From Kitasatospora sp. NBC_00240 (GTDB taxonomy: Bacteria; Actinomycetota; Actinomycetes; Streptomycetales; Streptomycetaceae), in contig NZ_JAPEMU010000001.1 of the NCBI RefSeq assembly GCF_026342405.1, positions 8,742,001 to 8,806,000 of the forward strand: DNA of 64,000 nt, given 5' to 3'. The notes under the pieces were generated by a model. The model saw only the letters and a program-made list of their open reading frames with translations. It searched no databases and had not been told where the DNA came from. Every line of letters starts with the position of its first letter. Position 1 is the first letter of the stretch. Below, one piece after another: positions 56,501-64,000 of this stretch. The translations under genes and the position numbers were made by a program.

Positions 56501-57547
56501 TCAGCTGCAGCTGACGCCGGAGGCCTTCCAGTTGGAGGCGTCGACCATCTTGGTCGGCGCGAACGCCTCCTTCGGGAAGTCCTTGCCGTTCTTGAGCTTG
56601 TCGTACATGGTCTGGACGGCCAGCGCGCCGACGTCCTTGCCGTTGATGAACAGCGCGGCTCGCATGCCCGAGGGCTTGCCGGAGTTCCAGTTCTTGCAAG
56701 CGAGGTAGGCACCGAGGCCCACGCCGATCACGTCGTCGGCCTTGAAGCCGGCGTTCTCCAGTGCGGTGACACCGCCCTGGACGTTCTCGTCGTTGCAGCC
56801 CCAGACCACCCAGTGCTTCACGCCGGCATTGGCGGTCACCGTCGCGGCGATCTTGTCCTGGGCGCCGGTGGGGGTGTTGTCGGTGGCCACGTCGATGTTC
56901 TGGACGTTCGCGCCGGCTCCGGCGAAAAAGGCGTTCTTCGCGGCCTTGACCCGGTCGGTGCAGACGGTGACGTCCTGCTTCCAGGCGGAGATGGTGCGGG
57001 TCTCGGCGGGGTTCCAGCCGGCCTTCTTGAACTCCTCGGCCGCCCGCTTGCCGACCTCGCCGCCCATCTGCTCACCGCTGAAGCCGATCCGGGGGACGAG
57101 CGTGTCGGAGGTGCAGACCGCCGGGTCGGGACCGGTGGTGCAGATCTGGTCGTCCGAGGTCAGCAGCGCGACCTTGGCGTCCTTGGCGGTCTGCACGACC
57201 TGCGGGCCGACCGCCGGGTCCGGCACGACCACGATCAGGCCGTTGGTCTTCTGCGCGATCGCGGACTTCGCCTCGCTGACGGTCTTGTTCGCGTCGGTGC
57301 CGAGGTTGACGACCTTGAGGTCGACGCCCAGCTCGGCGGCCTTCGCCTTCGCACCGGCCGCCTCGCCGACGAAGTACTCCTGGTCCCCCTGCTTCTGCAG
57401 GTAGGTCATGGAGATCTTCCCGTCGACCTTCGCCACGTCGCCGCTGCCGGCCGGCTCCTGGCCCGTCGAACATGCGGCGAGGCCGAGGGCTGCGACCAGG
57501 CCCAGCGCCATGACTGCGGCCGGCCTGCGGTTGCGTGCAGTGAACAT
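56501..57547 (-). CDS. AraF-like sugar-binding lipoprotein of the ABC importer
   Basis: A 348-residue periplasmic-binding-type protein. The signal ends in the lipobox LAACS (Cys26). The mature part resembles L-arabinose-binding AraF: NGLIVVVPDPAVGPQVVQ, LLTSDDQ, GWNPAETRTISAW and VKHWVVWGCNDENVQGGV. L-arabinose or a related pentose is therefore the best guess. It is first in the operon. The ATG at 57547 has AAGGGG six bases upstream. Confidence 0.9.
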   Translation of the reverse strand: MFTARNRRPAAVMALGLVAALGLAACSTGQEPAGSGDVAKVDGKISMTYLQKQGDQEYFVGEAAGAKAKAAELGVDLKVVNLGTDANKTVSEAKSAIAQKTNGLIVVVPDPAVGPQVVQTAKDAKVALLTSDDQICTTGPDPAVCTSDTLVPRIGFSGEQMGGEVGKRAAEEFKKAGWNPAETRTISAWKQDVTVCTDRVKAAKNAFFAGAGANVQNIDVATDNTPTGAQDKIAATVTANAGVKHWVVWGCNDENVQGGVTALENAGFKADDVIGVGLGAYLACKNWNSGKPSGMRAALFINGKDVGALAVQTMYDKLKNGKDFPKEAFAPTKMVDASNWKASGVSCS

Positions 57548-58078
57548 GTGCATCCCCTTGCATGGACGGGCCGGTGGTGGCCGACCCGATGAGGCATGGC
57601 TGCGCGGAGGCCGCCGAGTCCGGTCCGAGGAGGGACGGAAGCGGCTTCGCTTGCTGCTTCGATCAAAACCCAACGTGATCAAACGCGATGAACCACAGGA
57701 AAACAGTTGTTTCGTGCGGGAGTCAACCAGGTGAATGGCGCAATTCGGATCGAGACCCGGCCGTTACGCGGCAGTCGTCCAACAGATACGCCGGGGCCTT
57801 GCCAGATCGGATTCCGCCTGCCGCCCAGGCGGCGGGCGGCTCCGGCTTCCGGGGTGGCGGATCGCCGGGCCGTTCGGGGGTGGCGCGGCTGAGGCGGGGC
57901 AAGTGGTGGAAGCATCAACATTTTCCACCACGCTGCGTGCACCTCCCAATACGGCGATCAAGAACACTCAGGATCACTGTTCGTCCGGACACCGGCTGCG
58001 CTACCTTGGGCGCCGTCGGTACACCCCGCACGGTCGTCGTGACCGCGCGCCGGACGTCGTAGGGATGGTGGGACAGCC
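57548..58078. promoter_or_regulatory. Control region between AraF-like operon and DeoR paralogue 2
   Basis: On the operon side GATCAAA repeats at 57661 and 57677 (16 bases apart). Toward the DeoR side GTGGTGGAA...TTCCACCAC (57904-57932) is a perfect 9-bp inverted repeat enclosing the AAAATGTTGATG motif. No gene is supported in these 531 bases. Confidence 0.6.
57904..57932. promoter_or_regulatory. Inverted repeat with motif copy 3, putative DeoR operator
   Basis: GTGGTGGAA and TTCCACCAC are exact complements around an 11-base centre; the minus strand reads GGTGGAAAATGTTGATGCTT, matching copies at 49101 and 50986. It lies between the importer operon and the DeoR gene at 58079. Confidence 0.6.
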
Positions 58079-58891
58079 GTGGCCGATCAGGGCTTGCTGG
58101 CGCAGCAGCGCAGGTCGCTCATCCTGGAGCAGGTACGCAGGGACGGCGCCGTCAAGGTCGCCGAGCTGGTGGACCTGTTCGGCGTGTCGGACATGACCGT
58201 ACGCCGGGATCTCGACGTGCTGGCCCGCGGCGGCGCGGTGGAGAAGGTGCACGGCGGGGCCGTCGCCGTCGGGGCGAGCACGGACGAGCCGGGCTTCGAG
58301 GCCAAGTCCACCCGCGAGTCGGCGGCCAAGGCCGCCGTGGCGGCCGCGGCCGCCACGCTGGTGGAGCCCGGCAGTGTGGTGGCGGTCTCGGCGGGGACGA
58401 CCGCCTTCGCGGTGGCGTCGCGCCTGCTCGGGATCCCCCGGCTGACGGTGGTGACCAACTCGCTCCCGGTTGCGGACCTGCTGCGGACGGCCGCCCGCGA
58501 ACTGGGCGACACCGCTCCCGCGCTGCTGCTCACCGGCGGGAGCCCGACCCGCTCGGCCGCGCTGGTCGGCCCGCTCGCCGACCAGGCGATCCGGTCCCTG
58601 CACGTGGACCTGCTGATCCTCGGCACCCACGGCGTGTCCGAGCAGTCCGGGCTCACCACGCCGAACATGGGCGAGGCCGAGACCAACCGGGCGCTGGTGG
58701 CGGCGGCCCGCCGGGTGGTGGTGGTCGCGGACCACACCAAGTGGGGCGTGGTGGCGCTGAGCAGTTTCGCCGACCTCACGGATGTCGGCACCTTCGTGAC
58801 CGACGAGAACCTGCCCGAACAGGCCCGGTCGACGCTGGCCGATGCCGTCGGCACCCTGGTGGTGGCGCCGCTGTCCGGCAGCGGACGCTGA
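58079..58891 (+). CDS. DeoR-family transcriptional regulator, paralogue 2
   Basis: A 270-residue regulator with the same layout as paralogue 1: helix-turn-helix RRSLILEQVRRDGAVKVAELVDLFGVSDMTVRRDL, then NSLPVADLL, LILGTHGVSEQSGLTTPNMGEAETNRAL and ADHTKWG. The two probably bind similar operators and related phosphorylated sugars. It is divergent from the AraF-like importer and likely controls it. The GTG at 58079 has a GGGA site five bases upstream. A strong hairpin follows the stop. Confidence 0.93.
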   Translation: MADQGLLAQQRRSLILEQVRRDGAVKVAELVDLFGVSDMTVRRDLDVLARGGAVEKVHGGAVAVGASTDEPGFEAKSTRESAAKAAVAAAAATLVEPGSVVAVSAGTTAFAVASRLLGIPRLTVVTNSLPVADLLRTAARELGDTAPALLLTGGSPTRSAALVGPLADQAIRSLHVDLLILGTHGVSEQSGLTTPNMGEAETNRALVAAARRVVVVADHTKWGVVALSSFADLTDVGTFVTDENLPEQARSTLADAVGTLVVAPLSGSGR

Positions 58892-58921
58892 CCGCCCGGC
58901 CGCGCCCGCTCCGCTCCCTTC

Positions 58922-58961
58922 GCCCGCCGACCCCGGTCTTCCATGGCCGGGGTCGGCGGGC
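58922..58961 (+). terminator. Hairpin after DeoR paralogue 2
   Basis: GCCCGCCGACCCCGG pairs perfectly over 15 bp with its complement around a 10-base loop, 30 bases past the stop. Confidence 0.85.
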
Positions 58962-59274
58962 TGCTGCCGTGTGCCGGCCGTGTCCCTGCAGGAAGTCAGG
59001 CGGCCGGGTCGGACCGCCGTTCGAGTGGCCCGTCGGAGCCGAGAACGTCCTTGCCGTCAAAGCTGGTTGACCCGGGTGTGCGCGCAATCGCGCCGATTCG
59101 GTCCCGGTGCGACCCGGGTTCGTCGCCGTCGGGGCGCCTTCGCGGCGCCCTTCCGCTCCGATGCGGCGGCCCGCTCTATTGACGAAGAGTCTAATAGCTT
59201 CTAGCTTCTGAACCGAGCCCCACCGCCGCACCCCCGACCCGACGGTCGCGCACCCAGGAGCCGAGGAGCCGCTC
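58962..59274. promoter_or_regulatory. Leader region of the AurF-like gene with a promoter
   Basis: No gene is present. TTGACG (59179-59184), a 17-base spacer and TAGCTT (59202-59207) form a housekeeping-type promoter in an AT-rich stretch, 67 bases before the ATG. TAGCTTC repeats twice there. Confidence 0.6.
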
Positions 59275-60198
59275 ATGACAGCCACCACCCGCCGGGCGAG
59301 CAACGGGCCGGACGCTCCCGAGCACGCCCCCGCCCGCGAGCGGACGGCCCAACGCCTGCTCGCCTCCTCCGCGAAGCTCTCGTTCGACCCCGTGAAGGAC
59401 ATCGACTGGGCCACCGGACCGGAGCCCGGCCGCTACTACTGCCCGCCGCGCCGCCTCTCCCTCTACGGCACCCCGCAGTGGGAGCGCATGACGGAGGAGC
59501 AGCGGATCGAGCTGAGCAAGCACGAGGTCGCCAGCATCGCCGCCGTGGGCATCTGGTTCGAGGAGATCCTGATGCAGATGCTGCTGCGCCACGCCTTCGA
59601 CCGCGACCCGACCACCGCCCACGTCCAGTACGCCCTCACCGAGATCGGCGACGAGTGCCGGCACTCGGTGATGTTCGCCCGGATGATCACCTGGATGGGT
59701 GTCCCCGCCTACCGCCCGGCTCGGCTGGCGCACGAGCTGGGCCGGATCTTCAAGGCCGTCTCGACGCACAGCCAGACCTTCGGCGGCACGATGTACGTGG
59801 AGGAGATCCTGGACGCCTTCCAGCGGGAGGTGATGGCCGACGAGTCGCTGCAGCCGCTGACCCGCCAGGTCTCCCGGATCCATGTGATCGAGGAGTCCCG
59901 GCACATCAGCTACGCCCGCGAGGAGTTGCAGCGGGGGCGTCTCGGCCCGGTCCGGCGGCGCTGGGAGCAGCTGCTGATCGGGCTGATCATCTACTTCTCC
60001 ACCACCAGCCTGATCAACCCCCGCCTCTACGCCGCCGTCGGGGTGAGCCCCGCCGAGGGCCGCCGGGCGGCCCGGGCCAACCCGAACTGGCGGAGCACCA
60101 AACGGGAGATGGCGGGGAAGACCCTGGCCGTCCTGGATCGGGCGGGGCTGGTCGGCGGCGCCAACCGGTGGCTGCTCCGGGCGGCGGGCGTGGTGTGA
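59275..60198 (+). CDS. AurF-like diiron N-oxygenase
   Basis: A 307-residue non-haem diiron protein of the p-aminobenzoate N-oxygenase (AurF) family, whose members oxidise amino groups in antibiotic pathways. The metal ligands can be read as the FEEIL acids (96/97), ECRH (Glu127, His130), YVEE (176/177), His203 and EESRH (Glu206/207, His210), in the family order. No biosynthetic neighbours are seen, so the substrate is unknown. A GAGGAGC site precedes the ATG. It ends 150 bases before an IS701 insertion. Confidence 0.88.
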   Translation: MTATTRRASNGPDAPEHAPARERTAQRLLASSAKLSFDPVKDIDWATGPEPGRYYCPPRRLSLYGTPQWERMTEEQRIELSKHEVASIAAVGIWFEEILMQMLLRHAFDRDPTTAHVQYALTEIGDECRHSVMFARMITWMGVPAYRPARLAHELGRIFKAVSTHSQTFGGTMYVEEILDAFQREVMADESLQPLTRQVSRIHVIEESRHISYAREELQRGRLGPVRRRWEQLLIGLIIYFSTTSLINPRLYAAVGVSPAEGRRAARANPNWRSTKREMAGKTLAVLDRAGLVGGANRWLLRAAGVV

Positions 60199-60352
60199 CG
60201 CGCCGGCCGGTCGGACCGGTCCGGCCGCCGGAGCGACCTGACGGCGCTCGTCGACACCCCCTGATCGAGGCCGCCACCTGACTGCCCGTCCTGGTGGAAA
60301 GACCGGGGCCGACGGCAGGACGGCGGTCATCGCGGGGCGAGCCAAGCCCTAG

Positions 60353-61782
60353 TAGTACTTCGTTAGGTTGATTTGATCTTGTGGTCGTGGCAGGGCATGC
60401 TGCGATCTGTGGATCTTGGTGAGTTGGAGAGGCTTCGCGGTGACCTCGGTGACTTTGTGGCCGAGGTCTTCGCTTCGTTGGCGCGTAAGGACCAGCGCCG
60501 GCAGGGAGATTGCTACCTTCGCGGACTGATGCTGGACGGGCGGCGCAAGTCGATCCAGCCGATGGCGGATCGGCTGCCGGACGGGAACATGCAGGCCTTG
60601 CAGCAGTTCGTCAGCCAGTCGCCGTGGGACCACACGCCGGTGCTGCGACAGATCGCAGGGAAGATGACCGCCGCCCTCGCGCCCGAGGCGTGGGTGATCG
60701 ACGACACCTCCTTCCCGAAGGCCGGCGACCAGTCCGTGGCGACCTCGCGGCAGTACTGCGGCGCACTGGGGAAACGCTCGCTCTGCCAGGTCGGGGTGAG
60801 CGTCCACGCCGTCACCGACAAGGCCTCCAGCCCGTTGTCGTGGCGACTGTTCGTGCCGCCGGAGTGGGACGACCGTGATGACGCCCGTCGGCGGCGGACC
60901 GGCCTGCCCGCCGAGGTCGGGCATGTCGAGAAGTGGCGGCTCGCGATCGACACGCTGGAGGAGCTGATCACATGGGGGCTCGCCCCGCAGGTCGTGGTCG
61001 CCGACGCGGGCTACGGCCAGTCCGCCGCCTTCCGCCACGCTCTGCGTTCCAGGGACCTGGACCACATCGTGGCGGTGCGCGGGGACGAGACCGCGCACCG
61101 CCACGACGCGGAGCCGGTGGCGCCCGCCTACAGCGGCGCAGGCCGCAGGACACTGCCCCGCTACCGCACCGAATCCGACTCCTTGCGTGAACTCGCGACC
61201 CGCGAAGGACGTCGGGCGTTTCGGCAGGTCACCTGGCGCCAGGGCAGCCGCGGGGCGATGCGCTCGCGCTTCCGCGTCCTGCAGGTGCGGCCCGCGGGCA
61301 AGATCCCCCGAACACTCGCCGCCGCCGACGCCGGCGGCAGCGCCGCGTGGGACGGCGTCCTGCCCGCCGAGACCCTGCTGGTCGAATGGCCGCCCGGCGA
61401 GGCCGCACCCACCGACTACTGGCTGACCAATCTCCCACCCGACACCGCGATCCGCAGGCTCGTGCGCCTGGCCAAGATCCGCTGGCGGATCGAGCACGAC
61501 TACCGCGAGATGAAGCACGGCCTGGGCCTGGACCACTTCGAGGGCCGCACCTGGCGCGGCTGGCACCACCACGTCACCCTCGTCACCGCCGCCCACGCCT
61601 TCCTCACCCTCCGGCGCCTCGACCCAAAAGCCGAAACGCCGGCCTGACCTTCTACCGAGTCCTCGACGCCATCCAGGACCTCATACGGGCCTGGACCGGC
61701 GAATGCCCCACCTGCCACCGCGAGTTACCCCATGCACGCCAGGCAGGACGCACCCAACCACTTCAGACTTAACGAAGTACTA
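60353..61782 (+). mobile_element. IS701-family insertion sequence, complete copy A
   Basis: A 1,430-bp element bounded by terminal inverted repeats beginning TAGTACTTCGTTA and flanked on each side by CTAG (60349-60352 and 61783-61786), a 4-bp target duplication expected of IS701 elements. It carries one transposase gene. Confidence 0.93.
60397..61647 (+). CDS. IS701-family transposase (copy A)
   Basis: A 416-residue DDE transposase. The catalytic acids lie in VIDDTSF, VVADAGYG and the C-terminal IEHDYREMKHGLGLDHFEGR. The ATG at 60397 is the first good start; an in-frame TTG at 60373 is less likely. It is intact, so the element may be active. Confidence 0.93.
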   Translation: MLRSVDLGELERLRGDLGDFVAEVFASLARKDQRRQGDCYLRGLMLDGRRKSIQPMADRLPDGNMQALQQFVSQSPWDHTPVLRQIAGKMTAALAPEAWVIDDTSFPKAGDQSVATSRQYCGALGKRSLCQVGVSVHAVTDKASSPLSWRLFVPPEWDDRDDARRRRTGLPAEVGHVEKWRLAIDTLEELITWGLAPQVVVADAGYGQSAAFRHALRSRDLDHIVAVRGDETAHRHDAEPVAPAYSGAGRRTLPRYRTESDSLRELATREGRRAFRQVTWRQGSRGAMRSRFRVLQVRPAGKIPRTLAAADAGGSAAWDGVLPAETLLVEWPPGEAAPTDYWLTNLPPDTAIRRLVRLAKIRWRIEHDYREMKHGLGLDHFEGRTWRGWHHHVTLVTAAHAFLTLRRLDPKAETPA

Positions 61783-61859
61783 CTAGGGGCTGTCCGGCGG
61801 ATCATCTTGGGCTGGTGCAGGCACGCCCGGTACGGCTGAGCTGCCGTGGGCCGCAGCAG

Positions 61860-62384
61860 TCACGCGAACGACGGCCACCGGTCGGCGGCCCACTCCCGCC
61901 AGTCGACCCACCCGGGCGGCGGGTTGGCGTCCCCGCGGCCCTCCAGTTCCGCCGCGTCGGGCTCCTCGAAATGCGCGCGCCCGTGCAGGATGTCGGCCTC
62001 GGACATCGGCAACGTCTCCTCGGGGGTGGTCGCCCAGCGGTGGGCGATACGGACGCGTTGGGTCTCGTCGTCCACCGGCAGGTAGACCATGCGGAAGCGC
62101 GCCTCCTCGGCCTCCACCAGCCAGCGGATCGCGGACCGTTCGTCCCGTGACCAGCAGCCGTAGTCCACGACGACGTTGGTGCCCAGTTTGACCGCCTCCA
62201 GGGCGAGCCAGAGCATGCGCCCCTCCAGCACGTCGCGCTTCCCGTCCGTCTCCGCCTCGCCGAACAGGGGAATCATCCAGTCGTCGGGCGTCAGACGCAG
62301 CGCGCCGTGCTCTGCGGCGAGCTGCCGAGCCCGTGTGGTCTTTCCGGCCCCTGGCAGGCCGACCATCAGGAACAACGTGGTCAC
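61860..62384 (-). CDS. P-loop NTPase / kinase-like protein carried by the IS5-family element
   Basis: A 174-residue P-loop protein. Walker A is GLPGAGKTT near residue 9, the DDWM after LRLTP and VVVDYGCW look like the acceptor and Walker B regions of zeta-toxin/AAA_33-type small-molecule kinases, and the LID helix DDETQRVRIAHRW follows. It may phosphorylate an antibiotic, sugar or nucleotide-type substrate, or act as a toxin; this is not known. The GTG at 62384 starts directly before the fold; the longer frame overlaps the transposase end. Confidence 0.8.
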   Translation of the reverse strand: MTTLFLMVGLPGAGKTTRARQLAAEHGALRLTPDDWMIPLFGEAETDGKRDVLEGRMLWLALEAVKLGTNVVVDYGCWSRDERSAIRWLVEAEEARFRMVYLPVDDETQRVRIAHRWATTPEETLPMSEADILHGRAHFEEPDAAELEGRGDANPPPGWVDWREWAADRWPSFA

Positions 62385-62437
62385 CCCCAGATCGTGGCAG
62401 GGAAGCGAATCAGGCAGCCACCGTTTTATCCGCCCGA

Positions 62438-63319
62438 TCACGGGCTGAGCCACAGGCGGAGGGACGCCACGGTGACAGTGCCGTGGAAGACGTAGGCGCG
62501 CTTGTCGTAGCGCGTAGCCACGGCGCGGAAGTGCTTGAGCCGGTTGATCATGCGCTCGACCTCGTTGCGGCGCTTGTATCTCTCCTTGTCAAAGCCCGCT
62601 GGCCGGCCTCCTCGGCTTCCTCGGCGCCTGCGGTTGGCTCGCTGGTCCTTCGGTTCCGGGATGGTGTGTTTGATCTGGCGTCTGCGTAGGTAACGGCGAT
62701 TACGGCGGGAGCTGTACGCCTTATCGCCGCCCAAGTGGTCGGGACGAGTGCGTGGATGGCCACCGCCGAGGCGCCTTACCCGGATGCGTTCGAGGACTGG
62801 GATCAGCTGCGGGCTGTCGCCCCACTGACCAGGAGTGATCAGCAGCGACAGAGGGCGGAGACCGCCTTCCCCGGCAAGGTGGATCTTGGAGGTCAGGCCG
62901 CCCCGCGAATGGCCGAGTCCTTCGTCGGGGCGATGCTGCCGAGGTGTTGATCTCCGCTTGGGAACTCGCGGTGTCCTGCGCGGAGCTCCGGCAGCGTGCT
63001 GATGGGCTCGGCACGAGGTGGAGTCCACGCTCACCATGCTCCAGTCGATCTTGCCCCGGGCGTCGGCATCGGCCTGGACGGCTTGCACGATCCGATCCCA
63101 GGTGCCGTCCGCCGACCACCGACGGTGACGCTCATAGGCGGTTTCCCAGCTCCCGAACCGGTTCGGCAGATCCCGCCAAGGGACTCCTGTGCGGATCCCG
63201 AACAAGATCCCGTTGATCACTGTTCGGTGGTCACTCCAACGCCCGCCCCGGCCTCCGGACTTCGACAGATGGGGCGCAAGTCGCGCCCACTCGTCATTTG
63301 TCAGATCGCCCCGCCCCAC
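62438..63319 (-). CDS. IS5-family transposase
   Basis: A 293-residue single-frame transposase with an N-terminal DUF4096-type region (LTNDEWARLAPHL, GVPWRDLPNRFGSW) and the DDE acids in VSVDSTS, GGDKAYSS and RRNEVERMINRLKHFRAVATRYDK. Many Streptomyces relatives are split in two frames, but this one is continuous. It is intact. Confidence 0.92.
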   Translation of the reverse strand: MGRGDLTNDEWARLAPHLSKSGGRGGRWSDHRTVINGILFGIRTGVPWRDLPNRFGSWETAYERHRRWSADGTWDRIVQAVQADADARGKIDWSMVSVDSTSCRAHQHAAGAPRRTPRVPKRRSTPRQHRPDEGLGHSRGGLTSKIHLAGEGGLRPLSLLITPGQWGDSPQLIPVLERIRVRRLGGGHPRTRPDHLGGDKAYSSRRNRRYLRRRQIKHTIPEPKDQRANRRRRGSRGGRPAGFDKERYKRRNEVERMINRLKHFRAVATRYDKRAYVFHGTVTVASLRLWLSP

Positions 63320-63379
63320 AAACCGAACAATGACCCTCCCGCGAGGCGACCGTCACATGATCCGCCGGACAGGACCTAG

Positions 63380-64000
63380 TAGTACTTCGTTAGGTTGATT
63401 TGATCTTGTGGTCGTGGCAGGGCATGCTGCGATCTGTGGATCTTGGTGAGTTGGAGAGGCTTCGCGGTGACCTCGGTGACTTTGTGGCCGAGGTCTTCGC
63501 TTCGTTGGCGCGTAAGGACCAGCGCCGGCAGGGAGATTGCTACCTTCGCGGACTGATGCTGGACGGGCGGCGCAAGTCGATCCAGCCGATGGCGGATCGG
63601 CTGCCGGACGGGAACATGCAGGCCTTGCAGCAGTTCGTCAGCCAGTCGCCGTGGGACCACACGCCGGTGCTGCGACAGATCGCAGGGAAGATGACCGCCG
63701 CCCTCGCGCCCGAGGCGTGGGTGATCGACGACACCTCCTTCCCGAAGGCCGGCGACCAGTCCGTGGCGACCTCGCGGCAGTACTGCGGCGCACTGGGGAA
63801 ACGCTCGCTCTGCCAGGTCGGGGTGAGCGTCCACGCCGTCACCGACAAGGCCTCCAGCCCGTTGTCGTGGCGACTGTTCGTGCCGCCGGAGTGGGACGAC
63901 CGTGATGACGCCCGTCGGCGGCGGACCGGCCTGCCCGCCGAGGTCGGGCATGTCGAGAAGTGGCGGCTCGCGATCGACACGCTGGAGGAGCTGATCACAT
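63380..64000 (+). mobile_element. IS701-family insertion sequence, copy B, cut by window end
   Basis: Begins with the same inverted repeat as copy A directly after CTAG (63376-63379) and is identical to copy A wherever I compared, at an offset of 3,027 bases, in the same orientation. The right end lies beyond the window. Confidence 0.92.
63424..64000 (+). CDS. IS701-family transposase (copy B), 3' part outside window
   Basis: The first 192 codons, identical to copy A through the VIDDTSF catalytic block and up to LEELIT. It is presumably intact beyond the window. Confidence 0.9.
   Translation, partial: MLRSVDLGELERLRGDLGDFVAEVFASLARKDQRRQGDCYLRGLMLDGRRKSIQPMADRLPDGNMQALQQFVSQSPWDHTPVLRQIAGKMTAALAPEAWVIDDTSFPKAGDQSVATSRQYCGALGKRSLCQVGVSVHAVTDKASSPLSWRLFVPPEWDDRDDARRRRTGLPAEVGHVEKWRLAIDTLEELIT

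Larger units (their letters stand above)
61787..63375 (-). mobile_element. IS5-family element with a passenger kinase gene
   Basis: A 1,589-bp element. CTGTCCGGCGGATCAT at 61790-61805 and its exact complement at 63357-63372 form 16-bp terminal inverted repeats, each separated by three bases from CTAG (61783-61786 and 63376-63379). Inside are the transposase (62438-63319) and, between it and the far repeat, a P-loop kinase gene, making the element longer than a plain IS5. Confidence 0.8.

Overview
The window is GC-rich (about 73 percent) with strong third-position GC bias, frequent GTG/TTG starts and gene families typical of Streptomycetaceae (ROK, LacI and DeoR sugar regulators, an ECF42-type sigma factor with its DGPF partner, a CYP105-like P450 with a 3Fe-4S ferredoxin, DUF4232, DUF427, DUF2277 and DUF6296-like proteins). 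I read it as a chromosomal accessory segment of Streptomyces or, equally possible, Kitasatospora. The genus call is inference. No tRNA, rRNA or CRISPR array was seen.

Region by region. 1-10.9 kb holds small stress and detoxification genes: a membrane protein, a 5'-truncated repeat protein, an SDR, a TetR/TetX-like monooxygenase divergent pair, a LysR divergent from an inositol-phosphatase-like protein plus a dinucleotide-binding oxidoreductase, a truncated HEAT protein, a VOC protein and a DUF1905-like protein. 11.1-12.9 kb is glyoxylate carboligase. 13.3-23.7 kb looks like a glucan or glucoside utilisation locus: a GH1 beta-glucosidase, two ABC permeases and a lipoprotein binding protein in one leftward operon, a divergent ROK regulator, a secreted double-CBM beta-helix enzyme and its LacI regulator, with three matching LacI/CebR-like operators. 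23.7-31.6 kb contains a DUF4232 lipoprotein, a SulP transporter preceded by a coupled small ORF, an M20 amidohydrolase, an M35-like metallopeptidase, a thiamine-binding MTH1187 protein and a secreted propeller-like protein.

31.9-46.1 kb is a mixed run: a free-standing NRPS condensation domain, a TetR/Rox-like flavin monooxygenase pair with an array of operator half-sites, a Tat-exported glycerophosphodiesterase, a DJ-1/PfpI protein, a gamma carbonic anhydrase-like protein, an orphan DUF4157 (eCIS core) protein, an MFS pump and small DUF proteins. 46.4-48.7 kb is a leftward ferredoxin-P450 operon followed by three very small genes. 49.5-58.9 kb has two paralogous DeoR regulators flanking an ECF42/DGPF pair and an AraFGH-like sugar ABC importer. 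A shared AT-rich motif lies in three of the intergenic gaps.

59.2-64 kb ends with an AurF-like diiron oxygenase and then a nest of mobile DNA. A complete IS701-family element is flanked by CTAG. It is followed by an IS5-family element that carries a P-loop kinase gene between its inverted repeats. A second IS701 copy in the same orientation follows and is cut by the window end. All junctions seen are CTAG. Intergenic regions are rich in strong hairpins and short tandem repeats, which are listed separately.
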